This document shows positions 17,628-26,092 of a stretch of 64,000 bases of DNA, in pieces. The position numbers and the translations under genes are program-made. Source of the DNA: Polaribacter sp. (lineage in GTDB: Bacteria; Bacteroidota; Bacteroidia; Flavobacteriales; Flavobacteriaceae); contig JALQYN010000096.1 of the NCBI GenBank assembly GCA_023254055.1, forward strand, positions 1 to 64,000, in the 5' to 3' direction. The notes under the pieces are model-generated. The model saw only the letters and a list, made by a program, of their open reading frames with translations, did no database searches and had not been told where the DNA came from. The first letter of the stretch is position 1; each line of letters starts with the position of its first letter.

Positions 17628-18254
17628 ATGAAGAAAATACTATTCTTAGTAAGTATCGTTCTAATAGCGTCTTGTGCTCCAAAGAAATTCAATCAAAAAT
17701 GGTTAAAGGCAGAAGCACCAAATACGTTTAAAGCGCGTTTTGAAACTACCCAAGGTAATTTTGATATTGTAGCTAGAAGAGATTGGTCTCCAAAAGGGGT
17801 TGACCGATTGTATCAATTGATTAAATATGGTTATTATGATGATGTTGCTATTTTTAGAGTGGTGCCCAATTTTGTAGCGCAATTCGGTATTCATAACGAT
17901 AGTATTATCAATAACCGTTGGAGAGACAATAAGATTGATGACGAACCAGTACTTGCCAAAAACGAAGCGATGTCAATTTCATTTGCTAGAGGAGGTGCAA
18001 ATACAAGGTCCAATCAATTGTATATCAATTTAAAAGACAATCACCGTTTAGATACTTATAAAGGACCAGGAGTTACTGGTTTTCCAGTAATTGCAAAAGT
18101 AATTGCTGGGAAAGAAAATATATTAAAATTTTATGATGGTTACGGTGATAGATTAGGAAGAAAGCAAGATTCAATAGCAAAGTTTGGAAATACATATTTA
18201 AGAGAAAAATTTCCAAAAGTAGATTATATAAAGAAAGCGTATTTTATAAAATAA
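17628..18254 (+). CDS. Cyclophilin-type peptidylprolyl isomerase, lipoprotein
   Basis: Lipobox LIASCAP; FKARFETTQGNFDIVARRDWSPKGVDRLYQLIKYGYYDDVAIFRVVPNFVAQFG cyclophilin pattern; start moved from 17589 to internal ATG. Confidence 0.87.
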   Translation: MKKILFLVSIVLIASCAPKKFNQKWLKAEAPNTFKARFETTQGNFDIVARRDWSPKGVDRLYQLIKYGYYDDVAIFRVVPNFVAQFGIHNDSIINNRWRDNKIDDEPVLAKNEAMSISFARGGANTRSNQLYINLKDNHRLDTYKGPGVTGFPVIAKVIAGKENILKFYDGYGDRLGRKQDSIAKFGNTYLREKFPKVDYIKKAYFIK

Positions 18255-18263
18255 AAACATCTT

Positions 18264-18317
18264 ATTGTCTGTTCGAGCGGAGTTGAAAACTAATAATCTA
18301 AAACTCAATGTGACAAT
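18264..18317. repeat. Degenerate intergenic repeat ATTGTCTGTTCGAGCGGAGTTGAAAACT...CAATGTGACAAT
   Basis: Terminal inverted ATTGTC/GACAAT and TTCGAGCGGAG core shared with the copy at 24221-24296. Confidence 0.55.
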
Positions 18318-18321
18318 AAAT

Positions 18322-18351
18322 AAAAAAGCCGCTCAGATGAGCGGCTTTTTT
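18322..18351. terminator. Bidirectional Rho-independent terminator
   Basis: AAAAAAGCCGCTCAGATGAGCGGCTTTTTT between convergent genes. Confidence 0.9.
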
Positions 18352-18352
18352 A

Positions 18353-20539
18353 TTAATTAAAATTTGCTAAATCAAATTCTTTTGGCGGAACTTCATTACG
18401 CAAATGTGTAATAAAGTAGTCCCAACGTTTTCTTGTCATGTAGTTTGTCATATCTCCATAACCATGTCTCTTATTTGGAAATAAAATCATGTCAAAATCT
18501 TTATTGGCTTTAATCAATGCTTCAACCACTAACATGGTGTTAGAAGGTGGGACGTTGTTGTCAATAGATCCGTGAGTAATTAATAATTTACCCTTTAAGT
18601 TTCCTGCAATTAATTGGTTTGCTTGATTGTCATAATTTGTTGTTCCATCTCCTTTTCCTTCCATGTTTCCTTCAACTAACAAACCTTGCCATTTTTCTCC
18701 CCAATCTGCCTCATAGTTTCTGTTATCGTGATTTCCTGCTCCAGAAACAGCAACATCATAAAAATCTGGATACGCAAAAAGGGCTCTTGTAGAAGCAAAT
18801 CCACCACCAGAATGTCCCCAAATTCCAACACGCTCTATGTCCATTCCTTTGTATTGCTGTGCCAATTGTTTTATTGCAGCAATATTATCAGGAATTCCGT
18901 TATCTCCCATGTTTCCATAATAGAAATCATGAAAAGATTTTGATCTTCCAGGCGTTCCTTGTGCATCAACTGCAACTACTACAAAACCTAATTCTGCTAC
19001 GGCTTGAAAATCTCTCCATACGGGTCTAAATCCATAATTGCCTACACTTCCAGATTGTGGTCCTGGATAGATATAATTTAAAACAGGATATTTTTCATTT
19101 TCATTATAATTGCTAGGTGTAAATAGTACACCATACAAATCGGTTTTATTGTCTCTTGCTTTTACATTAAATTCAATCGGGTCTTTATATCCTTGTGCTT
19201 TTAATTCAGTAATGTCTGCTGTTTCTAAATCTGTAATTTTCTCACCATTTCTATTTCTTAATACTGAAACAGGGGGAGTGTCACTCATAGAATAGGTGTC
19301 AACAAAATAGTCCTTGTTAGGAGAAAAATTAACTGAATGATGCCCTTTATCTGGAGTTAAATTGGTCATTCCTTTTCCATCAAAACCTACTTTGTAAAAG
19401 TAATCATGATATGGGTTTCCTTCTTCTTTTCCTCCAGCAGTAAAGAAAATTTCTCTTGACTTTTCATCTACATGTCTAATTTGTTTTACCAACCAATTAC
19501 CAGTAGTAATCTGGTTTTTTAATTGTTTCGTGTTTAAATCATATAAATACATATGTCCCCAATCTGATTTCTCAGAATACCAAATAAATTCGTTTGAATC
19601 AAATAAAACTCGCCAGTTTTCAGCTCTTACTCCAGATTCATAATACGTGTCAACAACTTCTTTATGAATAGAACTTACTTTACCCGTTTTTGCATCAGCA
19701 ATTTGTAAATGAGCTTCTTTATGATCTCTAGAACTAGAAACAAAAGCAAATTTAGATCCATCTTTACTCCATTGAGCATCTAATAAAACACCACCACGAC
19801 CAGCAATATGATCTGTTGTAGTTCCTCTTTGGAAGTCTTTACCCATTTTTAAACGCACCATTTTTGGTCTTGCTCCTAAATGAATAATTACACGTTCTAT
19901 GGTGAAAATAGTTTTATCTCCTGGTAGTGGATGTTTCCAAGCTTCAAGTTTTGGATGCCCTACATTCGTAGTAGTTAAATACATTTCTCCAACACCTCTA
20001 GCGTCTTGTTGAAACGTTGCAATTTTATCAGAGTTTGGAGACCATTTTAAAACAGCGTTGTCACCTTTAGTCCAACCAGCATTATTAGTTGCGTATCCAT
20101 AATCTTTTTTCCCATCAAATGTTAATTGGGTTTTTTTATTGGTTGATAAATCACGAACCCATAAATTGTAATTATCAATATATGCAGCTAATTTTCCGTT
20201 TGGAGAAACGTGTTCATTTCTACTTGGCTTTGCATACTTAGAGGTAGCTTTAGGAGCTTTATAATCCGCTAAGGTAGTTTTCTCTTTTGTACTGGCATTA
20301 ACAGAAACATATTCAGTTCCGTTTTTTGTTGTTTTAGAATATACAAGCACGTCATCGCTAGTCCAATTTTGAGAATTAATTTGATTATGAACCATTCCGT
20401 ACCAACTGCGTTGCATATACTTGGTTGCATTTTTATAATCATCTGCAGTGCGTTGCTTCTTTTCTGTAGAAGTGGCACAAGCCATTAAAAGCAGTACTGT
20501 TAGAGATAACAAACTTGCTTTTTGAAGTAAATTTTTCAT
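18353..20539 (-). CDS. S9 family dipeptidyl peptidase IV
   Basis: Catalytic GIWGHSGGGFAS, GFVVVAVDAQGTPGRSKSFHD, C-terminal HGSIDNNVPPSNTM and KRHGYGD; DPPIV beta-propeller; lipobox LLMACAT. Confidence 0.9.
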   Translation of the reverse strand: MKNLLQKASLLSLTVLLLMACATSTEKKQRTADDYKNATKYMQRSWYGMVHNQINSQNWTSDDVLVYSKTTKNGTEYVSVNASTKEKTTLADYKAPKATSKYAKPSRNEHVSPNGKLAAYIDNYNLWVRDLSTNKKTQLTFDGKKDYGYATNNAGWTKGDNAVLKWSPNSDKIATFQQDARGVGEMYLTTTNVGHPKLEAWKHPLPGDKTIFTIERVIIHLGARPKMVRLKMGKDFQRGTTTDHIAGRGGVLLDAQWSKDGSKFAFVSSSRDHKEAHLQIADAKTGKVSSIHKEVVDTYYESGVRAENWRVLFDSNEFIWYSEKSDWGHMYLYDLNTKQLKNQITTGNWLVKQIRHVDEKSREIFFTAGGKEEGNPYHDYFYKVGFDGKGMTNLTPDKGHHSVNFSPNKDYFVDTYSMSDTPPVSVLRNRNGEKITDLETADITELKAQGYKDPIEFNVKARDNKTDLYGVLFTPSNYNENEKYPVLNYIYPGPQSGSVGNYGFRPVWRDFQAVAELGFVVVAVDAQGTPGRSKSFHDFYYGNMGDNGIPDNIAAIKQLAQQYKGMDIERVGIWGHSGGGFASTRALFAYPDFYDVAVSGAGNHDNRNYEADWGEKWQGLLVEGNMEGKGDGTTNYDNQANQLIAGNLKGKLLITHGSIDNNVPPSNTMLVVEALIKANKDFDMILFPNKRHGYGDMTNYMTRKRWDYFITHLRNEVPPKEFDLANFN

Positions 20540-20609
20540 TGGTTGAGTTTTAATTAGTTTGTATAAAAGTATTTGATTTTACTAGTGTGTAGAGTTAAAA
20601 AACAGTTAA

Positions 20610-22001
20610 TTATTTAGTCTTCAATTCGGTAAAGTATTTATAAAATAGCGGAATGGTTTCGATTCCTTTTAGGTAATTGAAAATTCCGAAATGCTCATTT
20701 GGCGAATGAATGGCATCAGAATCTAATCCAAAGCCCATTAAAATAGTTTTGCTTTTCAATTCTTTTTCAAACAAGGCAACAATCGGAATAGAGCCACCAC
20801 TTCGTTGCGGAATTGGAGCTTTGCCAAAAGTAGCTTCATAAGCTTTGCTTGCCGCTTGATAGCCAATATTGTCAATCGGAGTTACATATCCTTGTCCGCC
20901 ATGATGTGGTTTTACCTCTACAGTAACACCAGCAGGCGCAATGCTTTCAAAGTGTTTTTTAAACAATTCGGTAATTTCTTTCCAATCTTGATTTGGAACT
21001 AAACGCATCGAAATTTTTGCAAAAGCTTTAGAAGCAATCACCGTTTTTGCACCTTCACCAATATAGCCGCCCCAAATTCCGTTTACATCTAAGGTTGGTC
21101 TAATCGAGTTACGTTCATTGGTGGAATAGCCTTTCTCACCATACACAGCATCAATATTTAAGGCTTTTTTATAATTGTCTAAAGAAAATGGTGCTTTTGC
21201 CATTTCTGCTCTTTCTTCTGTCGATAGTTCTTCTACATTATCATAAAATCCAGGAATTGTTATATGATTGTTTTCATCGTGCAAAGAAGCAATCATTTTT
21301 GTCAACACATTAATTGGATTTGCAACGGCACCACCATACAAACCAGAATGTAAATCTCTATTCGGTCCGGTTACTTCAACTTGCACATAACTTAAACCTC
21401 GCAATCCGGTTGTAATAGACGGAATGTCATTGGCAATCATACCCGTATCAGAAATTAAAATAACATCATTGGCTAATTTTTCTTGATTGCGTTCTACAAA
21501 CCAACCCAAACTCTCAGAACCCACTTCTTCTTCACCTTCAATCATAAACTTTACATTGCAAGGTAAATTTCCTGTAGATGTCATGTATTCTAAGGCTTTT
21601 ACATGCATAAACATTTGCCCTTTATCATCACAAGCGCCCCGTGCAAAAATAGCTCCTTCTGGGTGAATTTCTGTGGTTTTAATAACTGGTTCAAAAGGTG
21701 GAGAATCCCATAATTCAATTGGATCTGCTGGTTGCACATCGTAATGCCCATAAACCAAAATAGTTGGTAAACTTGGATCAATAATTTTTTCTCCATATAC
21801 AATTGGGTATCCTGGGGTTTCACAAATTTCTACATGATCGCATCCTGCTTTTTCTAGGAATCCTTTTACAGCTTCAGAGGTGTTTAGCACATCCTGATTG
21901 AATGCAGGATCTGCACTTACAGAAGGCATTTTAAGAATTTCTATTAATTCGTTGATGAAACGTGCCTTGTTCGATTCGATATAGTTTTTAATATTTTGCA
22001 T
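20610..22001 (-). CDS. M20 family dipeptidase
   Basis: PTILVYGHYDVQPADP, GEEEVGSESLGWFVE, GGSIPIVALFEKEL, HSPNEHFGIFNYLKGIETI. Confidence 0.9.
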   Translation of the reverse strand: MQNIKNYIESNKARFINELIEILKMPSVSADPAFNQDVLNTSEAVKGFLEKAGCDHVEICETPGYPIVYGEKIIDPSLPTILVYGHYDVQPADPIELWDSPPFEPVIKTTEIHPEGAIFARGACDDKGQMFMHVKALEYMTSTGNLPCNVKFMIEGEEEVGSESLGWFVERNQEKLANDVILISDTGMIANDIPSITTGLRGLSYVQVEVTGPNRDLHSGLYGGAVANPINVLTKMIASLHDENNHITIPGFYDNVEELSTEERAEMAKAPFSLDNYKKALNIDAVYGEKGYSTNERNSIRPTLDVNGIWGGYIGEGAKTVIASKAFAKISMRLVPNQDWKEITELFKKHFESIAPAGVTVEVKPHHGGQGYVTPIDNIGYQAASKAYEATFGKAPIPQRSGGSIPIVALFEKELKSKTILMGFGLDSDAIHSPNEHFGIFNYLKGIETIPLFYKYFTELKTK

Positions 22002-22072
22002 GATTGTTTTTTGATGAAACCCAAAAATACTAAAAATTGTAAAGAACTTCTTTGCAATTTATTAGTAATGTT

Positions 22073-22080
22073 TATATTTG
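22073..22080 (+). promoter_or_regulatory. Bacteroidota -7 promoter element TATATTTG for the tRNA
   Basis: TAnnTTTG with a TTTGCA element about 17 bp upstream. Confidence 0.6.
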
Positions 22081-22125
22081 CACCCCGATATTATCGGATA
22101 AGTTGCAGGTTTACCTGCTGATTAA

Positions 22126-22207
22126 GCAGGCGTGGTGGAATTGGTAGACACGCTAGACTTAGGATCTAGTGCCGCAAGGTGTGAGAGTTCGAGTCTCTCC
22201 GCCTGTA
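22126..22207 (+). tRNA. tRNA-Leu (anticodon TAG)
   Basis: Cloverleaf: acceptor GCAGGCG/CGCCTGT, anticodon arm CTAGA-CTTAGGA-TCTAG, T arm GAGAGTTCGAGTCTCTC, variable arm typical of class II. Confidence 0.95.
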
Positions 22208-22214
22208 CAAAAGT

Positions 22215-22245
22215 AAAAGCTCTTCGGAAAACGAGGAGCTTTTTT
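22215..22245 (+). terminator. Rho-independent terminator after tRNA-Leu
   Basis: AAAAGCTCTTCGGAAAACGAGGAGCTTTTTT. Confidence 0.8.
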
Positions 22246-22339
22246 CTTTTCAATTAAATCCATCCTCTATACAATTGCACTACTTCTTATTTTAGTATCT
22301 TCGTATTTAATAGAATATGTCAATAAGCAATGATTTAAA

Positions 22340-23005
22340 ATGAAAAATATGAAACGTATTATCACAGCAATTGTTTTTGCAGGAATGTTGATTTCTTGTA
22401 ATTCTTCAAACAACACTAAAAAGGCAAAACAAGAAACCACTGTTACAGATGCTACACCCATAAAGAAACAATTAAAAAAGATTGATACCGATGCCGCTTT
22501 AATGGCAACAGCATTAATGGCTGCTCCAGAAGAAAGTAGAGCAGGAGCTAAGGTTATTGGTTATAATATGGCTGGTGAGTTTGTAACGTTTAGAGAAGGG
22601 ACTAATGAATTTATTGTGTTAGTTGATGACCCTAAAAAAGATGGATTTAATGCTGCTTGTTATCACAAAGATCTTGAACCTTTTATGGCAAGAGGAAGAG
22701 CCTTAAGGGCAGAAGGAAAAAGCATGCAAGAAATTTTTGCTATTCGTGGAGCAGAAATGAAATCAGGAAAATTAAATATCCCTACAGGAGCTACATTACA
22801 TATTTATTTTGGAAATAACACACAGTATGATCCTGAAACTTCAATGGTTGATGGGGCACGATTTCGTTATGTGGTTTATATGCCTTGGGCAACTTCAGCG
22901 TCTACTGGCTTGCCAAAATCACCAATAGCTCCAAACCATCCTTGGATTATGAATCCAGGAACTCATCGGGCACATATTATGATTTCACCTTTGCATTTAG
23001 ATTAA
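22340..23005 (+). CDS. Conserved hypothetical lipoprotein
   Basis: Signal peptide with lipobox GMLISCNSS; no domain recognised. Confidence 0.65.
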   Translation: MKNMKRIITAIVFAGMLISCNSSNNTKKAKQETTVTDATPIKKQLKKIDTDAALMATALMAAPEESRAGAKVIGYNMAGEFVTFREGTNEFIVLVDDPKKDGFNAACYHKDLEPFMARGRALRAEGKSMQEIFAIRGAEMKSGKLNIPTGATLHIYFGNNTQYDPETSMVDGARFRYVVYMPWATSASTGLPKSPIAPNHPWIMNPGTHRAHIMISPLHLD

Positions 23006-23177
23006 TATAGATTAGTAAAAAGAGGGTAGGAAAAAGGGAATACTCTTTATAGAATTTCTTTCTTCTGGTAGTGTTTTGTGATTTTTAATATCTCTGTTAA
23101 TAACTCAGTTTTAGGTTAAGTATTTGATACTAAATAAATTAATAAATTTAAGAATTACTAACTAAAAAATTTATAGT

Positions 23178-23414
23178 ATGTTGTACGCAATTTTAATTGG
23201 AGCATTAGCAGGTTTTCTTGCTGGTAAATTAATGAAAGGCGGAGGTTTCGGCTTTTTGATTAATATGATTTTAGGTATTGTTGGAGGTGCTGTTGGTGGA
23301 TGGATCTTTGGAGTTCTTGGGATTTCAATAATGGATGGTATTGTTGGCGATTTAATTACAGGTGTGATTGGCGCAGCAGTGGTATTATTTGTAGCAGGTT
23401 TATTTAAAAAATAA
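23178..23414 (+). CDS. GlsB/YeaQ/YmgE family stress-response membrane protein
   Basis: 78 aa, AILIGALAGFLAGKLMKGGGFGFLINMILGIVGGAVGGWIFG glycine-rich helices. Confidence 0.9.
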   Translation: MLYAILIGALAGFLAGKLMKGGGFGFLINMILGIVGGAVGGWIFGVLGISIMDGIVGDLITGVIGAAVVLFVAGLFKK

Positions 23415-23434
23415 ATTATTAAAGATTTAACGAG

Positions 23435-23464
23435 AAGAGCTATTTTTTAATAGCTCTTTTTTTT
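23435..23464 (+). terminator. Rho-independent terminator
   Basis: AAGAGCTATT-(4)-AATAGCTCTT followed by a T-tract. Confidence 0.85.
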
Positions 23465-23489
23465 ATTTTTACAGAAAAGAAATTTAAAA

Positions 23490-24185
23490 ATGGAAATTAG
23501 AAATTATACAAACGAACAAGTACAAACCATTCAAGCTGCTTTTATGTCAAAAGTATATACTTGGATGTCTGGAGGTTTAGCAATTACAGGAGTGATAGCT
23601 ATGTGGGTTGCATCAACACCAGAATTAATATATTCAATAGTTACAAATCAATTGTTATTTTTTGGGTTAATTATTGGAGAAATATTTTTGGTTGGTTATT
23701 TAATCTCAATGATTAAAAGAATGTCAGCCCAAACTGCAGGAATTATTTTTACTGGCTATGCCGCATTAAATGGATTGACATTATCCGTAGTGTTTTTAGC
23801 CTATACAAGTGCATCTATTGCAAGCACCTTTTTTGTAACTGCGGGCACGTTTGCCATCATGAGTATTTATGGCTATTATACTAAAAAAGATTTGACCTCT
23901 TGGGGTAATCTATTATTTATGGCGTTAATCGGAATTATCATCGCTTCTGTGGTGAACTTTTTTATGCAAAGTGAAATGATGTATTGGTTGATTACCTATG
24001 CAGGTGTTTTTATTTTTGTTGGATTAACAGCATACGATACTCAGAAAATTAAAAGAATGAGTGTTGCTTCTGAAGTTGGTTCTGAAGAAGAATCTAAAAG
24101 CGCTATTGTTGGTGCCTTAATGTTGTACTTAGATTTTATCAACTTGTTTTTATTATTGCTAAGAATATTAGGTGATAGAAAATAA
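23490..24185 (+). CDS. Bax inhibitor-1/YccA family membrane protein
   Basis: Seven hydrophobic helices, FVGLTAYDTQKIKRMS and GALMLYLDFINLFLLLLRILG signature. Confidence 0.93.
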   Translation: MEIRNYTNEQVQTIQAAFMSKVYTWMSGGLAITGVIAMWVASTPELIYSIVTNQLLFFGLIIGEIFLVGYLISMIKRMSAQTAGIIFTGYAALNGLTLSVVFLAYTSASIASTFFVTAGTFAIMSIYGYYTKKDLTSWGNLLFMALIGIIIASVVNFFMQSEMMYWLITYAGVFIFVGLTAYDTQKIKRMSVASEVGSEEESKSAIVGALMLYLDFINLFLLLLRILGDRK

Positions 24186-24220
24186 ATCACTTAATTTATT
24201 AAAAGAGAAAACTTTTTAAT

Positions 24221-24296
24221 TGTCTGTTCGTGCGGAGTCGAGAACTTATTTAGTGATTGACTTTTTAATTACATCTCGAATCCGCTCGATGAGACA
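24221..24296. repeat. Intergenic imperfect palindrome TGTCTGTTCGTGCGGAGTCGAGAAC...TCTCGAATCCGCTCGATGAGACA
   Basis: Inverted arms, same core as 18264-18317. Confidence 0.75.
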
Positions 24297-24323
24297 TTTC
24301 TTACTTTATACTACTTTTTAGAG

Positions 24324-24331
24324 TATCTTTG
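24324..24331 (+). promoter_or_regulatory. Bacteroidota -7 promoter element TATCTTTG
   Basis: 19 bp upstream of the helicase ATG at 24350. Confidence 0.55.
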
Positions 24332-24349
24332 TGCATTATTTTAAGATAT

Positions 24350-25588
24350 ATGCAGTTTAAAGATTTAGGACTTAACAAACCCATTGTAAGAGCAATTACT
24401 GAACATGGATACGAACATCCAACATTGGTGCAAGAACAGGCAATTCCGTTAGTTATTGACAAGAAAGATATCATTGTTTCTGCGCAAACCGGAACTGGTA
24501 AAACCGCTGCGTTTGCATTGCCTATTTTACAACAACTTTTTGACAAACAAGATGCTTCTAAAAAAGGAAAGAAGATTAGAGCATTGATTATTAGTCCAAC
24601 TAGAGAATTGGCTTCACAAATAGAAGAAAATTTTACCATTTACAGCAAATACACCAACTTAAGAACGGGCATTGTTTTTGGAGGAATATCAATCGAACCT
24701 CAAAAAGACATGTTGCGAAAAGGAGTCGATATTTTGATTGCTACTCCCGGCAGGTTGTTAGATTTGCACAAACAAGATTTAGTAAACTTAGATTTTATAG
24801 AAACCTTAGTTTTAGATGAGGCTGATTTGATGTTAGATATGGGTTTTATTGATGATGTGAAGAAAATTGAACGCTTGTGTCATCAACAAAAACAAACTTT
24901 ATTGTTCTCTGCTACCATGCCTTTTAAAGTGGTGGAGCTGGCAAAGACCATCTTAAAAGATTCTGTTAAAATTGAGGTTGCTCCAACATCTTCAACCGTA
25001 AAAGGGGTACATCAATTATTGTTTTATGTTCCAAAACCTAAAAAAATAGAATTGTGTTTACACCTCCTTAGAAACTCTATAAAAGGGAGTGTCATTATTT
25101 TTAGAAGAACGAAATTTGGTGTTGATAAATTAGAGAAAACTTTGTTAAGAAATGGCTATAAAGTTGATAGCATTCATGGTGATAAATCTCAAGATTTACG
25201 TCAATTAGCATTGCTAAAATTTAAAAAAGGAGAAGTTTCTATTCTAATTGCAACCGATGTTGCCGCACGAGGAATTGATGTTGAAAATATTGATGCTGTT
25301 ATTAATTTTGACATTTCGAATGTGCCAGAAACCTATGTGCATAGAATTGGTAGAACGGGTAGAGCAGGAAAAGAAGGAGCTGCATTTTCATTTTGTTCTG
25401 CAGATGAGAAAGATTATGTGATTGCCATTCAAAAATTAATCAACAAGCAATTGGATGTGATAGATGATCATCCATATCCGTTAGATCCAAAAGCAAAACC
25501 AGAAGTTCACAAATCTCCAGATGCTAGTAAGTATCGAAAAGGAAGAAAATCTGAAGCTTCTAAAAAGAAAAAGAAACGCTGGTATTAA
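24350..25588 (+). CDS. DEAD/DEAH box RNA helicase (RhlE-like)
   Basis: SAQTGTGKTAAFALPIL, PTRELASQI, DEADLMLD, SATMP, HRIGRTGRAG; start placed downstream of the -7 element. Confidence 0.95.
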   Translation: MQFKDLGLNKPIVRAITEHGYEHPTLVQEQAIPLVIDKKDIIVSAQTGTGKTAAFALPILQQLFDKQDASKKGKKIRALIISPTRELASQIEENFTIYSKYTNLRTGIVFGGISIEPQKDMLRKGVDILIATPGRLLDLHKQDLVNLDFIETLVLDEADLMLDMGFIDDVKKIERLCHQQKQTLLFSATMPFKVVELAKTILKDSVKIEVAPTSSTVKGVHQLLFYVPKPKKIELCLHLLRNSIKGSVIIFRRTKFGVDKLEKTLLRNGYKVDSIHGDKSQDLRQLALLKFKKGEVSILIATDVAARGIDVENIDAVINFDISNVPETYVHRIGRTGRAGKEGAAFSFCSADEKDYVIAIQKLINKQLDVIDDHPYPLDPKAKPEVHKSPDASKYRKGRKSEASKKKKKRWY

Positions 25589-25593
25589 GACAT

Positions 25594-25626
25594 AAAAAAA
25601 GCTCCTCAATCGAGAAGCTTTTTTTT
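25594..25626. terminator. Bidirectional Rho-independent terminator
   Basis: AAAAAAAGCTCCTCAATCGAGAAGCTTTTTTTT between convergent genes. Confidence 0.8.
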
Positions 25627-26074
25627 ATTTAGAAGGCCTAGGCAATGGACCCTGCCATAGTACTTGTTCTATTTTCCAACCAGAATCATGTTTAGATAAT
25701 AAAATATAATCAACTCCCCACCAAGCAGTAACTTTAGCAGAAGCAATTTTGTCCATTATATCTAACACTTCTACTTTCTTAGGCGCATTCTTTGGAGGAA
25801 AACTTTTTTTAGCCTTAACATTCTCTGCATATTTTATTGCAGCTTCAAAAGTCATGTAATCTGCTTCACCGTATTTATTAGTTTTTTTAGATTTCCAAAA
25901 ACCAAACTTATGTAATGTAGAATTTAAAGCTGTTTTTAATTTAGCAGTATCGCCTTCATAAAAACCTTCTAAATAATTCATACATGCTTTGGTAACTTGT
26001 TCTTTGTCAGTTTTTTGAGCATTTACTTGTGTGCTAGCTAGAACTACAAATAAAAAGAGAATGCTTTTTTTCAT
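25625..26074 (-). CDS. Secreted NTF2-like/lumazine-binding-like hypothetical protein
   Basis: Signal peptide; ACMNYLEGFYEGDTAKLKTALN...VDYILLSKHDSGWKIEQVLWQGP pattern. Confidence 0.65.
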   Translation of the reverse strand: MKKSILFLFVVLASTQVNAQKTDKEQVTKACMNYLEGFYEGDTAKLKTALNSTLHKFGFWKSKKTNKYGEADYMTFEAAIKYAENVKAKKSFPPKNAPKKVEVLDIMDKIASAKVTAWWGVDYILLSKHDSGWKIEQVLWQGPLPRPSK

Positions 26075-26092
26075 GATATAACTATTTTATTT

